Of a DNA stretch of 64,000 nucleotides, positions 57,778 to 64,000 are shown piece by piece. Origin of the DNA: Limnohabitans sp. (lineage in GTDB: Bacteria; Pseudomonadota; Gammaproteobacteria; Burkholderiales; Burkholderiaceae_C); the NCBI RefSeq assembly GCF_017848645.1, contig NZ_JAFEIF010000024.1, positions 19,988 to 83,987 of the forward strand. Reading direction: 5' to 3'. Every line of letters starts with the position of its first letter. Positions within the stretch are counted from its first letter, which is position 1. Under the pieces are notes generated by a model. The model was given only the letters and a program-made list of their open reading frames with translations, did not search any database and was not told the origin of the DNA. The translations under genes and the position numbers were made by a program.

Positions 57778-58183
57778 TGCTTCACGAAAATTTTCGGCGA
57801 CTTAAAAGTGATTTTTGCTTTTCCAACAACATCGTCCACAACAACTACCCATTGCTAGACATCGCTGGCGAACCACTCAACGACAAACACCGCAACACCA
57901 TCGAACAAGAAGCGCAATGTGTGCTCTTCGCTCGCGCCCAATTTGCAGACCCCAAACTGGCCGACCTGAACGGCCCACTGACCATGCCATCGGCCCTGCT
58001 CAAGGTCCCCCAAAAACGCGAAACCGTCGTAGACGCTCCGACCAAATCAGAGATTGAAAAAAGTGCTATGCCTCCGTCGCCGAACGCGTGGCCGTCATCT
58101 TCGAGATATACCAACGCATCACCAGCTTGCTGCCTGAGCCCTCATCCAAGAAAACGCGAAAAGTTAAAGCCACTGCTAATTGA
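57778..58183 (+). pseudogene. Second, decayed copy of the 3' end of the Type IIL gene
   Basis: The translated segments SNNIVHNNYP, GEPLNDKHRNTIEQEAQCVL, ARAQFAD, LTMPSALLK and, after a frameshift near 58060, YASVAERVAVIFEIYQRITS and KKTRKVK match the last 130 residues of the intact enzyme in order (SNTIVYNNYP, GELLNDKHRTAIEQAAQCVL, YASDAERVAFLFELYQRITS). It ends at TGA 58181 as the intact gene ends in N-stop. DNA similarity is also high by eye. No start, nuclease or methylase part is left. From 58184 to 58452 I see no gene. Confidence 0.85.
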
Positions 58184-58452
58184 TAAACACGACAAAGTTA
58201 ACTCATCACCGAAAGATGACACATTTGCACGACTGACCGCCTGCGATTGCAGCCGTTGGCCACCGCCAGGCGAACGCAAGCGGCTAGATATCAAGCGCTC
58301 GTTGGCCTTGGCGACGGACTCCTATCGAATAACTAGCTTTTTAGACCTACCAGTCCCAACTCCTTATTTATTGTCAAGTATGCAAGGGACATCAATGGTC
58401 TTTCCCGCACCGTACGAAAACTTCGACCTTTTGAGATGGAAGGCATCCTATT

Positions 58453-60012
58453 ATGTTTACGCTCCTTGATTCCGCATTAACTCTTCCCCAGGCAGGTATA
58501 TCGCAGGTCTATTTAGTCAAAGACAACTGGGACGATTGGTTCAAGTTCCGGACAATGTTCACGCTGTTTGTATTCGATCAAAACGGGGCTAGACACCGAG
58601 TCGGTTCCCTCAAAATTGGCGAAGCAGGCTTACAGGGTGCAAGTACCGCTACACCGGGATTTCGGGCCCCCCATTTGCCAGCAACGTTTCCCTGGCTTGA
58701 TCCAAACCGTCACTTTTCGCTGGGACAGGACGAGGACTTTTACTCGACGCTTTACACATTTTCTGCAAACCTATGCGAGTCCATACTGAAGGGTTTGTGC
58801 GACTGCGCATTCAACCTTGGAATCTTCGCGAGACACCTTAAAGAGCCGGTTATGCAGGAGTCGCTTCTTCGCTCAGTAAGAGAGGAAAGCGTCAGGAACC
58901 GTCTACACCGCATGGCAAACGGCAACGCGGCTCTAACCCGATTCCAGTTTAAGTACACGCTTCCAGAACCACCCGTCAAAGATGGGCAGCATCTTTCAGT
59001 GCCTCCGCCAACACTCACATTCCACGTCGAGCCGAACTCACATCCTCCAACAAATGTTCATGTCCTAGTGGGCCGCAATGGTGCTGGCAAGACGCGGTGC
59101 ATACAGACACTCATTAACGCGGTCTTGGGTAGACAAAGTGAGTTCTCCCCACCCGGCATCCTTCAGCGTTTGGGTGACAACCAGGACGAATGGGCCTTCA
59201 CGGGGTTGGTCTCTGTGTCGTTCAGCGCCTTCGATGAATTTGAGGCGCCACCGCCAGCGACCGAAATCAAGCTTCGGGCGGGGTTTGTAGGGCTTCGCAA
59301 TACTGAACTTGTTGACGGTCAAGCCCGAAACTCTCTAAAAACAAAGGATGATTTGGCACGAGACTTCGTCAAGAGCTTCGCTATCTGCAGAGAAGAGCCG
59401 CGTAGATCAAGATGGGTAAAAGCAGTCCAGACGCTTGCGACTGATCCATTATTCGCCGAGGTGGACATTGAACGCTTCCTTCTTGTCGACGGCGAAGACT
59501 GGGAAGTTAGCGTGGCGCACGCATTCAAAAAGTTAAGCTCAGGTCACTCGATTGTTCTTTTGACTACGACACGTCTTGTCGAGCTGGTTGACGAAAGCAC
59601 CCTGGTCGTGCTCGATGAACCAGAGGGCCATCTGCACCCGCCCTTGCTTGCGGCCTTCGTGCGCGCGGTATCTGACCTCCTCGTTTCGCGAAACGGCGTA
59701 GCTCTCATCTCCACACACTCACCGGTTGTACTTCAAGAGGTGCCGATGAACTGCGTGTGGATGCTTCGGCGGTCGAGGACCGTGGCTGTGGTTGAGAGAC
59801 CGCCAACGGAAACCTTTGGCGAGAGCGCTGGTGTTTTGACTCGTGCAGTATTCGGACTAGAGGTTTCGAACTCAGGTTTCCATAAGATGGTAGCTTCCGT
59901 TGCAAACGAACCTGGGCGTAGGTTTGAGGAAGTGACAAGCCGATTTGGAGGGGCGCTTGGCTCGGAAGCCAGAGTTTTAGCTCGCAGCATTATTGCGCAG
60001 CGACCAAACTGA
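58453..60012 (+). CDS. ABC/OLD-like AAA ATPase (PtuA-like)
   Basis: A 519-aa ATPase. Walker A GRNGAGKT is at 207-214. The ABC-type signature LSSGHS is at 361-366, Walker B VVLDEPEGHLHP at about 385-396 and the H-loop in LISTHSP. The N-terminal 190 residues lack a known domain. There is no Toprim nuclease domain, so the nuclease function is probably supplied by the HNH protein encoded next. The pair resembles Septu (PtuA-PtuB) anti-phage systems; this assignment is inferred from domains and order. Confidence 0.78.
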   Translation: MFTLLDSALTLPQAGISQVYLVKDNWDDWFKFRTMFTLFVFDQNGARHRVGSLKIGEAGLQGASTATPGFRAPHLPATFPWLDPNRHFSLGQDEDFYSTLYTFSANLCESILKGLCDCAFNLGIFARHLKEPVMQESLLRSVREESVRNRLHRMANGNAALTRFQFKYTLPEPPVKDGQHLSVPPPTLTFHVEPNSHPPTNVHVLVGRNGAGKTRCIQTLINAVLGRQSEFSPPGILQRLGDNQDEWAFTGLVSVSFSAFDEFEAPPPATEIKLRAGFVGLRNTELVDGQARNSLKTKDDLARDFVKSFAICREEPRRSRWVKAVQTLATDPLFAEVDIERFLLVDGEDWEVSVAHAFKKLSSGHSIVLLTTTRLVELVDESTLVVLDEPEGHLHPPLLAAFVRAVSDLLVSRNGVALISTHSPVVLQEVPMNCVWMLRRSRTVAVVERPPTETFGESAGVLTRAVFGLEVSNSGFHKMVASVANEPGRRFEEVTSRFGGALGSEARVLARSIIAQRPN

Positions 60013-60022
60013 AAGACGGCTC

Positions 60023-60871
60023 GTGAAGCGTTTACCTCCACCAAAATTCGACGCAAAAGAAGCGGTCGAACTGTGCGCTATCGGCATCACGATTCCGGAA
60101 CGCTCTAAAGCACTCCTCGATGCACTCTCCACGGTTGTGGCCGGCGAAGGAGCCTATATGAAGCTGGGGCCCATCGGCAAGCTCTTTCAAATCCCAACAA
60201 CCGCTGAAGTGACGCCTGAGCTCAACGGCAAGCTCATGGCCGTCATATATAAGTCACACTTCGCGCGAGTTGGTGCTCCAACGCGAGGCATATATGACGC
60301 CATACGCCTAGCGCCAAAGTATGGCATCTGCCCTCTATGTGGGCAACGTTCCGTGGGCAGCGTCGATCACTACTTACCGCAGTCCCTGCATCCAATCTTC
60401 AACCTGACTCCTGTTAACCTGATTCCCTCGTGCACGGATTGCAACAAGGCAAAACTTGCGAAAGTTGCCCTCACAGCTGAGCAGCAGACGCTTCACCCCT
60501 ATTTCGACGACCTCGGTGATGAGCGTTGGCTTGTCGCAGACATACTTGAGTCAAATCCTTTAGCTATCAAGTATCGCGTCCGACCGCCCTCTTACTGGAC
60601 GCCTGTCCTAGCTGAACGGGTCAAGCATCACTTTGAGGTTATGGGAATTGCAGTGCTCTATGCAGCGCAGGCAGCGAGCGAACTCGCTGACATTTCTCAT
60701 GCGCTAGTCAAGCTCGGTAACAGCGGCGGCGCCTCAGCAGTGCGAAGTCATCTTTACGAAGAATTCGCAAGCAGGTTGGCGAGTGATAAGAATTCGTGGA
60801 AGACAGCGCTCTACGAGAGTCTTTGCCTTTCGGCCTGGTTCTGCAACGAGGGGTTTCGTCTTGTGAACTGA
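60023..60871 (+). CDS. HNH endonuclease (PtuB-like)
   Basis: A protein of about 282 aa starting ten bases after the ATPase gene. The HNH core is C103-x2-C106 (CPLC), D115-H116 (VDHYLP), then N132, C137-x2-C140-N141 (NLIPSCTDCNKAK). This fits a zinc-supported HNH as in PtuB. The remaining parts are helical. GTG at 60023 is chosen because it follows the ATPase stop; a TTG at 59993 overlapping it is possible. Base composition is like the ATPase gene, lower in GC than the core. Confidence 0.75.
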   Translation: MKRLPPPKFDAKEAVELCAIGITIPERSKALLDALSTVVAGEGAYMKLGPIGKLFQIPTTAEVTPELNGKLMAVIYKSHFARVGAPTRGIYDAIRLAPKYGICPLCGQRSVGSVDHYLPQSLHPIFNLTPVNLIPSCTDCNKAKLAKVALTAEQQTLHPYFDDLGDERWLVADILESNPLAIKYRVRPPSYWTPVLAERVKHHFEVMGIAVLYAAQAASELADISHALVKLGNSGGASAVRSHLYEEFASRLASDKNSWKTALYESLCLSAWFCNEGFRLVN

Positions 60872-61021
60872 AACATCGAAAATTACAAGTCTTGGACATC
60901 TCGTAGTCGATTAACTTGTTGCCTCAGCCTTGATACTGGATTATTGATCTCGATTTCACAGGACGTTCAAGACAGCTTTTCATGCCATCCTCTCAGGGAC
61001 GTCCATTACAGATTCAAGTCT

Positions 61022-61172
61022 ATCTGCCCATCTCATGCGCTGTGCGGTACCCCCCCAAGCCCTTCACATAAACCAGCAACTCCACAAAAAACGGATGCCT
61101 GCACAGCGTGGACGAATCGCCCACCAGCAGCAGCTTGCACCGTGCGCGGGTCATGCCCACGTTCATGCGGAG
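61022..61172 (-). pseudogene. C-terminal remnant of a superfamily I (Upf1-like) helicase
   Basis: The minus strand reads ILRMNVGMTRARCKLLLVGD then SSTLCRHPFFVELLVYVKGLG and YRTAHE before a TAG at 61022. The R[RL][ML]NV-x-MTRAR-x-KL-x3-GD motif is the conserved last block (motif VI region) of Dna2/Upf1-type helicases. The frame is lost further upstream, so only the tail survives. The rest of 60872-61418 has no convincing gene. Confidence 0.6.
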
Positions 61173-61418
61173 GATGCAGCAAAAACTTCATGCCGCCGTC
61201 AAAGGCTCCATGAGCACCACGGCACGCGCCCCCAAGCAATGGCATTGCGCTAGACCGTTCGTTGAAGTACAGACTTTGCAGGGCTGACAACGCAGACTGC
61301 ATGCAAACCTTGGCTTGGGCCCAGGCCCCAGGTGCCGCGCTCTTCGGCGCTCTCAGCGCACTGCCCATGGGGCCAAGTCTCGCCGTCATGGTGTCAACGC
61401 CAACAAAAAGGAATTTGC

Positions 61419-62585
61419 ATGCAAGCTCGCCACACCCCACTCAACCTGACCAGCGCCAGCCTGGAGGAACTTGTTGGGTTGCACGCCCGGCCCTGTCTGT
61501 CTCTGTACATGGGCACCCACCGCAGTCACCCCGATAACCAACAAGACCCGGTCCGTTTTCGCCATCTGGTTGGCGCACTGAAGACATCTCTGCACCACCA
61601 AGCGCCCGATGCACTGCGCGCCCTCATTGCGCCATTTGAGGCCTTGGAAAACGACCACGCGTTTTGGGAGCACACGCTCGACGGGCTGGTGGTGATGGGG
61701 GCGACTGATTTTTTCCGCATCTACGTGTTGCCCAGACCAGTGGCCGACTTGGCGGTGGTGGCCGACAGCTTTCACACCCAACCTTTGCGGCAATTTTTGC
61801 AATCGGTCGAGCGTTACCAGGTCTTGGCTTTGAGCTTGAACAAGGTGCAACTGTTCGAGGGCAACCGCGACAGCCTGGAGGCTTTGAGCTTGGCGTCAGA
61901 GGTTCCGCGCTCTTCAAGCGACACGAGCAGCGACCGCCAACAAACGACGCACAGCTCGGTGTCATCGTACGGTGGCCTGGGCGCTGGCCATTCGGCCATG
62001 CACCACGGGCTAGGCGGCAAGAAAGACGGCATGGACAGCGAGGTGGAGCGGTTTTTCCGGGCGGTGGATCGGGCGGTGCAGGCGCACCACTCCGACGTTT
62101 CGGGCTTGCCCCTCATGCTGGCAGCTTTGCCTGAACACCACCACCTGTTTCAGGCCATCAGCCACAACCCGCGGCTGATGAAGCAAGGCCTGCTCATCAA
62201 CCCCGATAGCCTGAGCCCCACCGAGTTGCAGCAACGCGCTTGGGCCGTGGCCGCCCCGGCACAACAGGCCCAACAAAGCGCTTGGTGCGACGATTACGCC
62301 GCAGCCAAAGCGAAGGGGCTGGGCAGCGACAACCTGGCCGATGTGGCGCATGCGGCCACAGCCGGGCGCGTAGGCACCTTGTTGATCGAAGCCGGTCGCC
62401 TGGTCCCCGGGCGCATCGATGGCACAACAGGCCGCATCGACTATTCCGAACTCGGCTACCCCAGGGTCGACGATGTGTTGGACGACCTGGGCACGTTGGT
62501 TGAGAAATTAGGCGGCCAAGTGCATGTTCAGGCGGCCGAACACATGCCCACAACCACGGGGGTTGCGGCGAGTTATCGGCACTGA
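61419..62585 (+). CDS. baeRF family protein (bacterial archaeo-eukaryotic release factor-like)
   Basis: A 388-aa protein resembling baeRF family 3 proteins, distant relatives of eRF1/pelota. The N-terminal pattern ARPCLSLYMGTHRSHPD, then YVLPRPVADLAVVADSFHTQPL, and the central-domain RYQVLALSLNKVQLFEGNRD are typical. The C-terminal release factor-like domain ends in GTLLIEAGRLVPG. AAGGA lies seven bases before the ATG at 61419. Function unproven; members have been linked by comparative genomics to ribosome rescue or conflict. Confidence 0.72.
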   Translation: MQARHTPLNLTSASLEELVGLHARPCLSLYMGTHRSHPDNQQDPVRFRHLVGALKTSLHHQAPDALRALIAPFEALENDHAFWEHTLDGLVVMGATDFFRIYVLPRPVADLAVVADSFHTQPLRQFLQSVERYQVLALSLNKVQLFEGNRDSLEALSLASEVPRSSSDTSSDRQQTTHSSVSSYGGLGAGHSAMHHGLGGKKDGMDSEVERFFRAVDRAVQAHHSDVSGLPLMLAALPEHHHLFQAISHNPRLMKQGLLINPDSLSPTELQQRAWAVAAPAQQAQQSAWCDDYAAAKAKGLGSDNLADVAHAATAGRVGTLLIEAGRLVPGRIDGTTGRIDYSELGYPRVDDVLDDLGTLVEKLGGQVHVQAAEHMPTTTGVAASYRH

Positions 62586-62738
62586 CGCCACCAAGCCTTA
62601 TCCCCGTCATTCTTGGATGGGTTTTCCAATCAGTTCACGGGCCAGCTCAAACTCGGGCACTTGTCCACCGTCAAAAACTTATCGAGGTAGGATTTTGAAG
62701 ATGCCTCATGGCTTGATCGTTAACCTACCCGCTAAATC

Positions 62739-62756
62739 AACCTACTTGGTTATAAT
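62739..62756 (+). promoter_or_regulatory. Promoter and MqsA-type operator of mqsRA
   Basis: AACCTACTTGGTT (62739-62751) is an inverted repeat close to the known MqsA site (AACCT-N-AGGTT), and it overlaps a perfect TATAAT at 62751-62756. The mqsR ATG follows five bases later, so the transcript would be nearly leaderless. Confidence 0.6.
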
Positions 62757-62761
62757 TTGCC

Positions 62762-63064
62762 ATGGAGAAAAATACCCCTCACTGCAAGCTGGCAGTCGTC
62801 CAAGCGTTGGCCGAGGGTGGTCATGTCAGGGCGACAGCAAGTGCGTTCGGCGGGGCTCTTGAGCTTGGCATCAGCGACTTGGCCGGAATGTGCGCTGTCG
62901 TTATGTCTCTGACTTCTGCCAACTTCTACAAGAGCATGACGACCCATGCTGATCACCGGATTTGGCAGGACGTGTACCACGCCAAGACCTCCAGCGGCGC
63001 TGAGGTGTATCTCAAGCTGACTGTCATCGACGACGTTTTGATTGTTTCATTCAAGGAGCTGTGA
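62762..63064 (+). CDS. mqsR: MqsR-type toxin (mRNA interferase)
   Basis: Toxin of 100 aa of the MqsR/RelE-fold family, an RNase that cuts mRNA at GCU/GCC-like sites in E. coli. Family blocks are MEKNTPHCKLAVVQALAEGG, LGISDLAGMCAVVMSLT, ANFYKSMTTHADHRIWQDVY and VYLKLTVIDDVLIVSFKEL. It seems complete. The antitoxin gene follows, with its start two bases after the toxin stop; toxin-first order is typical for mqsRA. Confidence 0.92.
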   Translation: MEKNTPHCKLAVVQALAEGGHVRATASAFGGALELGISDLAGMCAVVMSLTSANFYKSMTTHADHRIWQDVYHAKTSSGAEVYLKLTVIDDVLIVSFKEL

Positions 63065-63066
63065 CC

Positions 63067-63468
63067 ATGAAATGCCCATGCTGTGGAGCGGCTGAACTGA
63101 TCCACGATACCCGCGACATGCCCTATGTCTACAAGGGCGAAAGCACCACCATTCCCGACGTGACGGGTGATTTTTGTCCCGCCTGCGGCGAGGTCGTTTT
63201 GAACCGCGAACACGGTGACCGATACAGCGAGTTGCTTGGGGTGCATCAAAGGCAAGTGAACGCTGCTTATGTTGACCCCAGCTACATTGCCAAAGTCCGC
63301 AAGAAGCTCGACCTGGACCAACGTGAAGCTGCCGATATTTTTGGCGGTGGCGTGAATGCGTTTTCTCGTTACGAGAACGGCAAAACCAAACCGCCGCTGG
63401 CCTTGGTCAAGTTGCTCAAGGTGCTGGATCGCCACCCCGATTTGCTGAGCGAGGTCAGAGCGGCGTAA
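63067..63468 (+). CDS. mqsA: MqsA-type antitoxin and repressor
   Basis: Antitoxin of 133 aa. The N-terminal zinc-binding domain has CPCC (3-6) and the second pair CPAC in GDFCPACGEV. The C-terminal HTH (DLDQREAADIFGGGVNAFSRYENGKTKPPLALVKLL) binds the operator and represses mqsRA. AAGGAG at the end of mqsR lies eight bases before the ATG at 63067; a GTG two codons earlier is less likely. Confidence 0.92.
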   Translation: MKCPCCGAAELIHDTRDMPYVYKGESTTIPDVTGDFCPACGEVVLNREHGDRYSELLGVHQRQVNAAYVDPSYIAKVRKKLDLDQREAADIFGGGVNAFSRYENGKTKPPLALVKLLKVLDRHPDLLSEVRAA

Positions 63469-63470
63469 CG

Positions 63471-63569
63471 CCCTACATTGATCTGGCAGAGGATTTGCGC
63501 AATGGTGGATTGGCGCAGCACCGAACGGATCAGGATGTTGGCATCCTGAACGATCGCTCAATCACTCAT
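63471..63569 (-). pseudogene. N-terminal remnant of a PIN-domain toxin
   Basis: On the minus strand an ATG overlapping the stop of the upstream antitoxin gene runs MSD, then TGA, then AIVQDANILIRSVLRQS. D-A-N-[IV]-L-I-R-[AS]-V-L is the strand-1 motif of VapC/PIN toxins with the first catalytic Asp. The frame ends after about 30 residues, where mqsA ends on the other strand. The rest of the toxin is missing. Confidence 0.5.
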
Positions 63570-63850
63570 GTTGCTTTGAATTTGGGCTTCTTGGGGGTTT
63601 GGGCACGTTGTCGTTCCACATTGAAATCAGCAACGACGGCATCCACATCAACACCCTTCAGCGCAAGCAGGCGATCCAGCGTTTTGCTCGCTTTTTGAAT
63701 CGAGGCAACATCGGCTTGCGTCAGGCCTGTTTGCGTGCGTGCTGCAATCAGTTCACGGGCTAATTCAAACTCTGGCGCTTGTGCGTCGTATGCTTTGCGA
63801 GCAACGGGGTTGGCCAACAGTTGGGCTTTTACGTCTTTCAAGCTTTTCAC
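63566..63850 (-). CDS. HigA-like antitoxin with truncated HTH (possibly chimeric)
   Basis: A 94-aa frame starting with GTG at 63850 behind GGAGG at seven bases. Residues 1-48 (VKSLKDVKAQLLANPVARKA onward, then ELIAARTQTGLTQADVA) match the start of XRE/HigA antitoxins up to the first HTH helix. The recognition helix is missing; instead the frame continues as SKTLDRLLALKGVDVDAVVA with a basic end. It may join the front of one antitoxin to the back of another, next to the PIN toxin remnant. Whether it is expressed is unclear. Confidence 0.5.
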   Translation of the reverse strand: MKSLKDVKAQLLANPVARKAYDAQAPEFELARELIAARTQTGLTQADVASIQKASKTLDRLLALKGVDVDAVVADFNVERQRAQTPKKPKFKAT

Positions 63851-63900
63851 GTCGATTCCTCCAAGCGTTTCAATGCGGCATAAACCGCGCTTTGTGTCAT
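63847..63900 (-). pseudogene. C-terminal remnant of a HigB/RelE-type toxin
   Basis: The short frame MTQSAVYAALKRLEEST ends in TGA overlapping the GTG of the HigA-like gene. It resembles the end of phage-derived Gp49/HigB toxins (TQ-x5-A-x-KRL), which usually precede such antitoxins. The body of the toxin is replaced by the IS-like repeats at the window edge. Confidence 0.35.
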
Positions 63901-63909
63901 GCCCCTGAT

Positions 63910-64000
63910 GGCCACCCAAATTCCCCCACTTATGGCCACCTCAAACTCCCCCACCTGAATTGATCGGGGACAGGGTCTCAACGCCGACACCGTCGGCACC
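63910..64000. mobile_element. Possible end of an IS21-like element (continues beyond the window)
   Basis: Two direct repeats of about 24 bp, GGCCACCCAAATTCCCCCAC (63910) and GGCCACCTCAAACTCCCCCAC-like (63934), lie side by side. Multiple short terminal repeats rich in CCCC and GGCCAC motifs are typical of the ends of IS21-family elements. No istA start is inside the window. The assignment rests on this pattern only. Confidence 0.35.

Noticed and set aside
57756..58469. 237-aa ORF as an intact protein
   Set aside because: Its first half matches the Type IIL C-terminus and then shifts out of frame; the match continues in another frame, so it is a relic.
61033..61440. Minus-strand 135-aa ORF as a gene
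   Set aside because: Its frame has no family resemblance; the helicase tail lies in a different frame of the same strand, so this ORF is a shadow of the relic.

Overview
The window looks like a chromosome segment of a GC-rich betaproteobacterium of the order Burkholderiales. Gene order and protein style fit the Comamonadaceae, perhaps a freshwater Limnohabitans/Rhodoferax-like organism. The main clues are the block leuA-pssA-ilvC-ilvH-ilvB, the sigma factor-DUF3619-DUF3106-RDD-LOG cluster, dnaX-ybaB-recR with 4.5S RNA divergent to dnaX, and glnB next to nadE. The genus is inferred from these features; no database search was run. No tRNA, rRNA or CRISPR array was seen.

Layout. From 0 to 34.8 kb the content is mostly core: N-end-rule transferases (aat, bpt), an IclR regulator, a PBP7-type peptidase, a branched-chain amino-acid block on the minus strand with a leucine leader peptide and attenuator before leuA, a sigma factor cluster, glnB/nadE, ppa, molybdenum-cofactor genes (moaA-mobA-moeA), an RND efflux pair, rnhA, gloB, mltD, recR-ybaB-dnaX and the 4.5S RNA. 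From 34.8 to 45.1 kb the content is more variable: a YdjM-like membrane protein, a methyltransferase, a bacteriohemerythrin, a small sugar-acid/hydroxyacid cluster (HpaI-type aldolase, uronate dehydrogenase-like protein, FMN hydroxyacid oxidase), dinB, a hipBA-like toxin-antitoxin pair behind three evenly spaced operators, a crotonase and a GNAT enzyme.

From 45.1 to 64 kb the window is an accessory or defence region. It holds gene remnants (BRO/DinD-like, two PIN toxin fragments, a helicase tail), a SNF2 helicase with a SWIM zinc-finger partner that carries a histone-H1-like tail, an HDAC-family enzyme, an autoregulated-looking Fic protein, an orphan HigA-like regulator, and a large single-chain Type IIL (MmeI-like) restriction-modification enzyme. 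After that enzyme come a small PD-(D/E)XK-like protein, a TIGR02391 protein, and a decayed second copy of the 3' end of the Type IIL gene. Then follow an ABC-type ATPase with an HNH nuclease (Septu-like layout), a baeRF-type protein, mqsRA, and a pile-up of broken toxin-antitoxin genes beside what looks like the end of an IS21-like element at the window edge.

How the parts work together. The Ilv enzymes feed 2-ketoisovalerate to LeuA, whose transcript appears to be controlled by leucine supply through the leader peptide. DnaX shows a run of nine A residues at the boundary after domain III, where slippage would yield a short gamma-like form. The best candidates for under-described biology are the nuclease-like/TIGR02391 cargo lying between the Type IIL gene and its 3' relic, the adjacent ATPase-HNH pair, and the SNF2/SWIM pair.
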